Shown here: piece by piece, positions 5,868 through 11,604 of the stretch
Numbering within the stretch: position 1 is the first letter of the stretch
How the letters are laid out: each line of letters starts with the position of its first letter
Source of the DNA: Methanobacteriota archaeon
GTDB taxonomy: Archaea; Thermoplasmatota; Poseidoniia; Poseidoniales; Poseidoniaceae
Assembly: GCA_002719475.1 (NCBI GenBank)
Contig: PBHQ01000011.1
Coordinates: 1-11,604, forward strand
Reading direction: 5' to 3'
DNA length: 11,604 nt
The notes under the pieces: generated by a model
The model's database searches: none
Told to the model about the DNA's origin: nothing
What the model saw: the letters and a program-made list of their open reading frames with translations, nothing else
Position numbers and translations under genes: made by a program

Positions 5868-8800
5868 GGAGTTCTTACCATGTCTGCATTCATCGTTGCC
5901 TTGATTGTCAGAACAACTTGGAATATCATTCCTGCTATGGCCGCAACTGGCACTCTTGGTTGGGATATGACTGGAGGTTCAGACCCTTGGTACATGAAGC
6001 GAGCAGTAGATTACATCATAGCGCAGCACGCACATTTCATCTTCGATGCTGATGGGGCCTATCCAATTGGCGGAATAAATCCAAGGCCACCTCTATTCGC
6101 ATGGAGTCTAGCACTTGGCGGAATGTTGACAGCACCGTTCCTTGGCCTAGAGGCATCAGAAGCAGTATGGTGGTCTGTAGCAGGTCTTCCTGCCCTGTAC
6201 GGGGCTTTGATAGTGTTCCCATTGGCTGCATTGGCAAGAGATCAAATCGGTAAGGGAGCTGGTGTCATCACTGCCTGGTTAATCGCTTTGATGCCCGGTC
6301 ACGTAAGCCATAGCACCTTTGCTTTGGCAGACCACGATGCCTTTGTACTGCTCTTCCTATCTCTTGGATTCCATTACTATCTCAAGGCTGTTCAACACGG
6401 CGGAAATGAACGTCTGGTCAAGGAGATGTCATGGCGCCCTAGGCACATCTTTGCTGCGATGGGTAGTGTAGTGAATCACAAGAAGACCGCCGTAGGATAT
6501 GCAGTTTTGGCAGGTATGGCAATATCAACAGTCGCTCTTGGTTGGAAAGGGTTCGTCTACGGTCCTGCAATCATATTTGCTGCATTCAGCCTACAGATTC
6601 TGCTGAACTTGATTCGTCGAAGGGATAGTACCATTCTTGCTACTCTCAACATTATCATGCTGAGCGTGGTGTTCTTGGTGCCAATGCCATTCTATGCGCA
6701 TCCACAGTTAAATCTGGTATGGGATGCCAGTGGTTTCCAGCCGATGTTCTACATCTTTGGATTCACATTGTTGGCATCGTTCATTGTAATGGCATATCGT
6801 GACAAGCCTTGGTTGCTGGTATTCGGAACAGGTGTTGCAATGATAGCATCAGTGTTATCGATTTTGGCTGTTCTACAGTTCGTCTTCAATGTCTACAACG
6901 GCTGGGACGTATTGTTTACTGGAGGATATTACTTCACGAAGAACAAGATATTCGGTACGATAGCTGAGGCTCAGGCGCCTAGCAGAGGGACTCTCTTTGC
7001 CTCATTTGGACCATTGGTCTTCATCGCTGCTTTATCTGCAGGAGTATGGGGAGTTTGGCAAGGTATCAGGCACCGTAGGCAGACGCGTCTGATTCTTGGC
7101 CTATGGGTATTGATCGGAGCCTACATGGCTTGGTCTGCTGGACGATTTATCTTCAACGCATCTCCAGCCATGGCAGTTCTAGCTTCATGGGCAATCGTTG
7201 GAGTATGGCAAGGAAGTGGTGCCGCAGAATTCACCAAGGAATGGCGCAGATTAGGGATAAGAACCCCCGGGGAGAGATTCACTGCCACTCGTAAGGCATT
7301 GTGGAGAACTCCCGCATTCAGTGCTCTTGGTCTAGTTATGCTAATGCTGATGTCTCAGCATGCAACCTATGGATTGGACGCAGGAATTCCACGCGGTAGC
7401 GATGCCAAGGAGGATATAGATTCAACAATCTACCATTTGTCACCAGATATGTTCAGATTCGACATCTGGGATTTCTCTTTGCTAGATAATACCCCATACG
7501 ATGATGGCGACAGTTGGTACATGAATTCCTTTGGACCAGGTTTCAACGGTTGGGGTTGGAATACGGCGTATGATTGGTTAGCATCACAAGATTTGACTCT
7601 TGATGCTGATACTGAAGACGAATGTAACGAACTCGAAGGTATATGGCGCGATGGAGTTTGTGCGCAACGATTTGGCGATCGCCCAGCCTTTGTTTCATGG
7701 TGGGATTATGGATTCCAAGCTTTGGCACAGGGTCAGCACCCTTCGGTCTCTGACAACTTCCAATCCGGAATACCTGCTACAGGAAACATGTTGCTCTCGC
7801 GTTCACAGGACGATTTGGTGGCTTTGTTCATCTGGCAATTGACAGAGGGTGACATGATGTATTCCTCGAATTCAGGTGAGGGGTACGAATTGACAGTTCC
7901 ATTCCATAGAGTCTTAGAAAATGCACTTGACGATGACCAGTTGGAGGAATTCATACACATTCAGACCGAGATGGGACCTGATGGTGCCAAAGATAGAACC
8001 TTTGCTGTGGTCGAGAGTAATGGGCAATTGGTATTGGCTAAGGGAGGCGAATTGGTTGATGGAGTTCTCAATGAATCACAAGGAAACCTCTGGAGAATCT
8101 ATGATGGCGTAGATGTGGAATCCTGTGACGATGAATCAGTCAATACTTGCAAGGGCGAATCCTATGTCTCAGAAGAACAGGCTAGAGTCCGCTTCAATCA
8201 GAAGACCGTAAATGATGACCTTACAGAAACAGAAACCACGTACTACATCATTGGAGAATATTGGTACACAACCGACCTCATTGAGGAATTCGACAATGTT
8301 GCTTCAAATCTTCACAGGAAGAACGCCCGCTTGGCTTTGACTCGTCAGTTGCTGACCGATGCTTTGGATACAGAGGAATTGAATTCGTTGTATAGCAACT
8401 TGATGGCGCTTGATATCTATGATGTGCCTGACAGTGAGGGCGCCCCTGGAGAAACATTCCGCAGGAATCACGAGATTCGATATTTCGCGGTGGATAACAG
8501 GTTGTATCCCATTGGCGGGAGATATGATCAAGATCGAGCTTACAACTATGGAAATCCAACTGGAATTTTCCATGCACCGACATCCCTTGGGGGGCAGGAT
8601 GTAGACACTTTCCTCAAGACTACTTACGAGACTGAACGAGATGGAATCGATGAAGAGATGACCGCAGAGAGATACGAAGAGGCATATCTACAGGATTTGT
8701 TAAATCAACAACAACAGGGAGCGGAATATGTACCCCTCAACCTTGTAGATATCCGCGTTGATCACAAACCTGCATTCTTCGACACAATGTTGGCTCGAAC

Positions 8801-11604
8801 ATACGTAGGATATGGAGCCTCCACTCTTGGCCTAGATGTAGGTTCGTCGAATCCACAACCTGCTCAACACTTCGGGGGACGTGGTTCCCCTGGTACGATG
8901 CTGTTCAATTCCGTACCTTTGCCAGGCGCCATGTTGAATCACTTTGTCATAGCAAACTGGTATGGTGGCGGATTAAGCGATGAAGCAGGATTCCCAGAAG
9001 AATTCGCAGGAACTCGCCCAGTAGAGTATTCAAATACTCAGGTCAAGATATTGAAGTATTATTCTGGAACTGAAATCTGTGGAAAGGTCGAAATGTCCGA
9101 TGATGGACTAGGAATGAACAATACTAGAATCCTACTCGAGCGCGATGCATTCAGTGGCGAGCACGAGGTCGATATGGACAACAATACCTACTGGATACCT
9201 ATTGCAGCTGTCGATTCAGATGAAAATGGAGAATATTGCGTAATTGCACCAGCCGGTCACTTGCGTTTATCTGCCTATCTTGGTGACTTCAACAGCGTAG
9301 CTGATGAGGACCTGATTAGGCAAGGTAAGTTGCAGGAGAAAATCACTGACTTGGTAACTCCGAACAATGAGGATAGAGATACCAACGCATTAACTGGAAT
9401 TCTTGGAGGAGTTTCAAACATGACTTGGTTGAATGAAGTTCACCTCAACGTGACTGGTGAACAAGGTCACTCTGGTGAAAAGTACGACGAAGAAATCAAC
9501 ATCTTGGTTGACACATCTGGAGTGAGTGGAGTAGTATCGTGGACTGGACACGAGTTCTTCGAAGGTGACCCACTTGTCAACACCGATTTCATATTGAGAA
9601 ACATCTGGTCTTCGGAGGACAACTATACAATTACTACCACAAATGGTTCTTTCACTACTAGTGAGACAAGAATCGTGGGTCCCGGACATGGTGAAGTGAC
9701 CTTTACTGAGCCTGGAACATTCACACCTTCATTCGCGGATGATGCTACTACTACAGTGGTCAAGAATTTCCGCGGGAATTACACCAGAACCATCGATCAT
9801 GGATTGACCTTCACTGGAGATGGAAGTTGGATTGGCAAGGGTAGCATACGGGCTTATGCAGATAATGTGGAAAATACCAGCGTGGACCCGTGTGCTGGCG
9901 ATTCCAATGCGAGTGCAGCCTATGCCCAAACTGGTTGGCAAATCTGTCTATTTGAAGAAGGCACTACGGGTGAATTGAACACCTACTTGTTCAATGGTTC
10001 AATCAATGCTAGCGGACGAATGACCGCAAACGGCAGTGTATCCTTCACCACCTATCTTGATGGGGAGACCTTTGAGGGAGTAGGTTCCTTCGAGGGGACC
10101 GGAACCATCAATGGAACGGGAACATTCACTGGAATTGGTCACTTCTCTGGTCCAATTGTGGAGCCGGGTTCATTCTACATCAGTGGATTGACTCCTGGGA
10201 CTTACAACATGATTGCTCAATTGGAAAATGGCAAGGAAGTATTGTTGCCGCAACCCGTTGAAGTCAAGATTGAACCACAGTTCGATCTAAAGTTGACCAT
10301 GCCAGGTTCATTGTTTACTGATACCATGGAGGACATGAACGGAGACACATTCACCAACAGGACCTTTGAGTTGGTTGATGTTGATCTTGGTGTGGATGCA
10401 GCCATAGTTATCGAAACTAATGAGACTGGAGGGTTCAAGCATGGCCCATTGAGTAAGGGTGAATATTACTACAGATTCGACCTTGATGGCGACGGGTGGT
10501 ATGAATTGAACAACACCTTAACAGTAGGTGATGAAAGTGAGGAATTGAATATCAACATGCCAATTCCAATTCACACCGATGTATGGTTCAACATCTCTTC
10601 TGATTCTTTGGATGAGGATGGACAGCCGATTGCTTGGGACGTTTCTAATCGAACTATGATTGTTGAATCGAAGTTCGGTGACTTCCAACCATTCGAGGTA
10701 AAGTCGAATGAGACCGGATACGTACGCTTTGAATCTCCAATGGGGCACTGGATAGTTTCCGATATGAGTAACGATACTCACATGTTGTGGTTTGATTTTG
10801 AACTCAAGGAAGATGATTTGGAGTTGGTAGATCAGACATACATAGTTGCGGTCAATGTTTCCGGTCAGGTTGTATCACCTGATGATTGGGCTGCTTGGAA
10901 TGAGAATAGATCGATGGAGCACAATTTCATCACAGTCTCTGGAGTTAATGTTACTATGCGCAGCGGTAATTTGGTACGATATGATGTGACCGATGAGAAT
11001 GGCGTATTCACTGCTAGGTTGCCAGCAGGTACAGATTTCAGCATGACTACGGTTTCACCTCAGAAGGTTTCCACCGCCAGCAGACAGGTTACTGTTAATG
11101 GGGCAGGGGACTACAGTTGGGATATTGAGAACAACACGTTTGGTGTAGATTTCGTCAATTTGACGATGGAACCTTCTGATGCAAGAACCGGACAGTTGAA
11201 GATTTTCGATAATGATACATTATGGGACGAATTTGTGCCCGGTTGGCAATCTGCAGAGATTGTTGCTACAAATAATGAATCAGGAGTTTCTTGGTCAGCT
11301 CAGACCAGTACTAATGGTGACTTTGAGTTCTTCCTGCCTTACGGCAATTTCACTGTTCAAGTCCTGAATGATGACTTGGCGATTGAAGAGCAATACTTCA
11401 ATGTCTCAGAAGATGGAGAATCATTGGAATGGTCAATGTTAGGGACTCCCGATCTAACTCTAGTGGACATACAGGTCTTCCTTGATGATCTTGGAGATGG
11501 TTTGTATGAGAATGGCACCCCTGTAAGTGTCAATTTGACATTCACACCAGTATCTTCTCATGGTGAAGTAGTTAATGTCAACTCCAGCAATGTGATTTGG
11601 GATG
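4716..11604 (+). CDS. aglB: Giant AglB/Stt3-family oligosaccharyltransferase with N-terminal membrane extension and long C-terminal Ig-like extension (3' end outside window)
   Basis: AglB transfers a lipid-linked oligosaccharide to Asn of N-x-S/T sequons on the outer membrane face. I translated the frame through to the window end: 2296 codons and no stop. The ATG at 4716 is the first start after an in-frame TGA at 4698. The N-terminal module is residues 1-384. The Stt3 membrane core is about 385-885 with roughly 13 helices. It carries GSDPWYMKR (catalytic-site Asp423), ADHDAF (DHD 539-541, the second DxD motif) and TIAE (748-751, external-loop TIxE motif). The soluble domain carries WWDYG (995-999, sequon-binding signature), NHEIRYFAVDNRLYP and FFDTMLARTY. 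A carboxypeptidase-regulatory-like domain spans 1455-1523, as in other archaeal AglB proteins. About 773 more visible residues follow. I did not find an unambiguous DK motif. Ordinary AglB proteins are about 800-1050 residues long. Active oligosaccharyltransferase is very likely; the roles of the extensions are unknown. Confidence 0.93.
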   Translation, partial: MENTEEKQDDSGPAFALGWLIAPLAILLSFATSQALGLEFLTAEAGMTYGVLCAAAILATVPRYIGTAGLFEMRSSVLSLAFLGICLVIAWTLASFTSVGALTALLFLLLAIGGHLFDIRGRHEEQTILTFAIIGFMFALLVAGAADIWAAEEHDFVNNNPNDQIPNGTPGADEWSEYYLNEHRQATGFLFFSVWTISVLIGVVVAAAQRGVLFAPGSGKWWSFLPKREGYKPNSSEWTLMAVFGTWALAHLAGLIHFATGDVPTRLGLSIGGVEHGHITYWWSAITGIILLFIGFCIAERWFTRAMLIVACWIMYTIGGWQEAGWMQVEMLEGTQGLFIWLGISFFVFVGVFYIAGHDKWGGWDNRSLADPSNARQWWQAHWAGVLTMSAFIVALIVRTTWNIIPAMAATGTLGWDMTGGSDPWYMKRAVDYIIAQHAHFIFDADGAYPIGGINPRPPLFAWSLALGGMLTAPFLGLEASEAVWWSVAGLPALYGALIVFPLAALARDQIGKGAGVITAWLIALMPGHVSHSTFALADHDAFVLLFLSLGFHYYLKAVQHGGNERLVKEMSWRPRHIFAAMGSVVNHKKTAVGYAVLAGMAISTVALGWKGFVYGPAIIFAAFSLQILLNLIRRRDSTILATLNIIMLSVVFLVPMPFYAHPQLNLVWDASGFQPMFYIFGFTLLASFIVMAYRDKPWLLVFGTGVAMIASVLSILAVLQFVFNVYNGWDVLFTGGYYFTKNKIFGTIAEAQAPSRGTLFASFGPLVFIAALSAGVWGVWQGIRHRRQTRLILGLWVLIGAYMAWSAGRFIFNASPAMAVLASWAIVGVWQGSGAAEFTKEWRRLGIRTPGERFTATRKALWRTPAFSALGLVMLMLMSQHATYGLDAGIPRGSDAKEDIDSTIYHLSPDMFRFDIWDFSLLDNTPYDDGDSWYMNSFGPGFNGWGWNTAYDWLASQDLTLDADTEDECNELEGIWRDGVCAQRFGDRPAFVSWWDYGFQALAQGQHPSVSDNFQSGIPATGNMLLSRSQDDLVALFIWQLTEGDMMYSSNSGEGYELTVPFHRVLENALDDDQLEEFIHIQTEMGPDGAKDRTFAVVESNGQLVLAKGGELVDGVLNESQGNLWRIYDGVDVESCDDESVNTCKGESYVSEEQARVRFNQKTVNDDLTETETTYYIIGEYWYTTDLIEEFDNVASNLHRKNARLALTRQLLTDALDTEELNSLYSNLMALDIYDVPDSEGAPGETFRRNHEIRYFAVDNRLYPIGGRYDQDRAYNYGNPTGIFHAPTSLGGQDVDTFLKTTYETERDGIDEEMTAERYEEAYLQDLLNQQQQGAEYVPLNLVDIRVDHKPAFFDTMLARTYVGYGASTLGLDVGSSNPQPAQHFGGRGSPGTMLFNSVPLPGAMLNHFVIANWYGGGLSDEAGFPEEFAGTRPVEYSNTQVKILKYYSGTEICGKVEMSDDGLGMNNTRILLERDAFSGEHEVDMDNNTYWIPIAAVDSDENGEYCVIAPAGHLRLSAYLGDFNSVADEDLIRQGKLQEKITDLVTPNNEDRDTNALTGILGGVSNMTWLNEVHLNVTGEQGHSGEKYDEEINILVDTSGVSGVVSWTGHEFFEGDPLVNTDFILRNIWSSEDNYTITTTNGSFTTSETRIVGPGHGEVTFTEPGTFTPSFADDATTTVVKNFRGNYTRTIDHGLTFTGDGSWIGKGSIRAYADNVENTSVDPCAGDSNASAAYAQTGWQICLFEEGTTGELNTYLFNGSINASGRMTANGSVSFTTYLDGETFEGVGSFEGTGTINGTGTFTGIGHFSGPIVEPGSFYISGLTPGTYNMIAQLENGKEVLLPQPVEVKIEPQFDLKLTMPGSLFTDTMEDMNGDTFTNRTFELVDVDLGVDAAIVIETNETGGFKHGPLSKGEYYYRFDLDGDGWYELNNTLTVGDESEELNINMPIPIHTDVWFNISSDSLDEDGQPIAWDVSNRTMIVESKFGDFQPFEVKSNETGYVRFESPMGHWIVSDMSNDTHMLWFDFELKEDDLELVDQTYIVAVNVSGQVVSPDDWAAWNENRSMEHNFITVSGVNVTMRSGNLVRYDVTDENGVFTARLPAGTDFSMTTVSPQKVSTASRQVTVNGAGDYSWDIENNTFGVDFVNLTMEPSDARTGQLKIFDNDTLWDEFVPGWQSAEIVATNNESGVSWSAQTSTNGDFEFFLPYGNFTVQVLNDDLAIEEQYFNVSEDGESLEWSMLGTPDLTLVDIQVFLDDLGDGLYENGTPVSVNLTFTPVSSHGEVVNVNSSNVIWD
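9285..11604 (+). other. AglB C-terminal extension of tandem beta-rich domains with dense N-glycosylation sequons (from residue 1524)
   Basis: This lies beyond the normal AglB C-terminal domain. After a linker (about 1524-1565) comes an Ig/CnaB-like unit (about 1566-1690, GVVSWTG then TTTNGSFTT), then a Gly/Thr-rich region (about 1690-1815). Next are segments with acidic loops, including DLDGDGWYEL (from D1922), which resembles a calcium loop. Two carboxypeptidase-regulatory-like units follow, at about 2046-2106 (VSGQVVSPDDW then DENGVFTARLPAG) and 2159-2225 (TNGDFEFFLPYGNFTVQV). Another acidic loop, GDGLYENG, lies near 2260. By my count about 30 N-x-S/T sequons fall between residue 1568 and the end, roughly one per 24 residues. 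Domain boundaries are by eye. The extension most likely projects outside the cell because it follows the extracellular catalytic domain. Confidence 0.75.
10077..10151 (+). repeat. Short Gly/Thr/Phe repeat in the AglB extension
   Basis: Residues 1788-1812 of the AglB product have a near-regular alternation with Gly at about every second to fourth position: GVGSFEGTGTINGTGTF and onward to GIGHFSG. The unit is approximately G-x-G-x-[FI]-x. A related stretch, FTGDGSWIGKG, occurs at residues 1699-1709. Such regular Gly/beta-branched alternation is typical of a beta-solenoid or flat beta-sheet strand series. It is a protein-level repeat; the DNA copies are not identical. Confidence 0.5.

Noticed and set aside
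4769..8604. Several 60-100 residue frames on both strands inside aglB
   Set aside because: All are in other frames of the continuous AglB reading frame, which carries conserved catalytic motifs; none has recognisable domains.
1..11604. tRNA or rRNA genes, CRISPR arrays, insertion sequences, attachment sites
   Set aside because: Coding genes fill nearly the whole window; the gaps of 73, 84 and 153 bases hold no cloverleaf, regular direct repeats or transposase, and no terminal inverted repeats were seen.

Overview
This window most likely comes from an archaeon. Two genes are specific to that domain: carS (CDP-archaeol synthase, ether-lipid synthesis) and an aglB/Stt3-type oligosaccharyltransferase with the archaeal forms of the catalytic motifs. 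Moderate base composition, short intergenic gaps and long acidic secreted proteins with Ig-like, beta-rich domains would suit a marine planktonic euryarchaeon such as Marine Group II (Poseidoniales). That placement is inference from style, not from a marker gene. I see no mobile element, CRISPR array, tRNA or rRNA.

Layout. Bases 2-727 (+) hold the C-terminal end of an unrecognised secreted-looking protein. Its stop codon abuts the stop codon of a convergent gene with no bases between them (TGATCA). That gene (728-2455, -) encodes a signal-peptide-bearing, single-pass surface protein with beta-helix-like, CnaB-like and CARDB-like parts, nine N-glycosylation sequons and a very acidic cytoplasmic tail. 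Upstream of it on the same strand, 73 bases away, is carS (2529-3188, -). A short divergent region with a perfect 13-base palindrome separates carS from purD (3273-4562, +), a canonical purine biosynthesis enzyme. After a 153-base gap with a bulged hairpin comes one reading frame that stays open from 4716 to the window end. This is a giant AglB of at least 2296 residues.

The AglB is the most notable feature. Its catalytic core looks intact: the GSDPWY aspartate motif, DHD, TIAE and WWDYG are all in the expected order. Two parts set it apart from ordinary AglB. About 385 residues with roughly ten predicted membrane helices precede the core. At least 770 residues of tandem beta-sandwich-like domains follow the usual C-terminal domain and carry about 30 N-glycosylation sequons. 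The enzyme therefore appears fused to its own S-layer-like, heavily glycosylatable stalk.

Working together: carS makes the lipid precursor of the archaeal membrane. AglB transfers lipid-linked glycans to extracellular asparagines. The neighbouring surface protein is a plausible AglB substrate. purD is housekeeping, with no evident functional tie to the rest.
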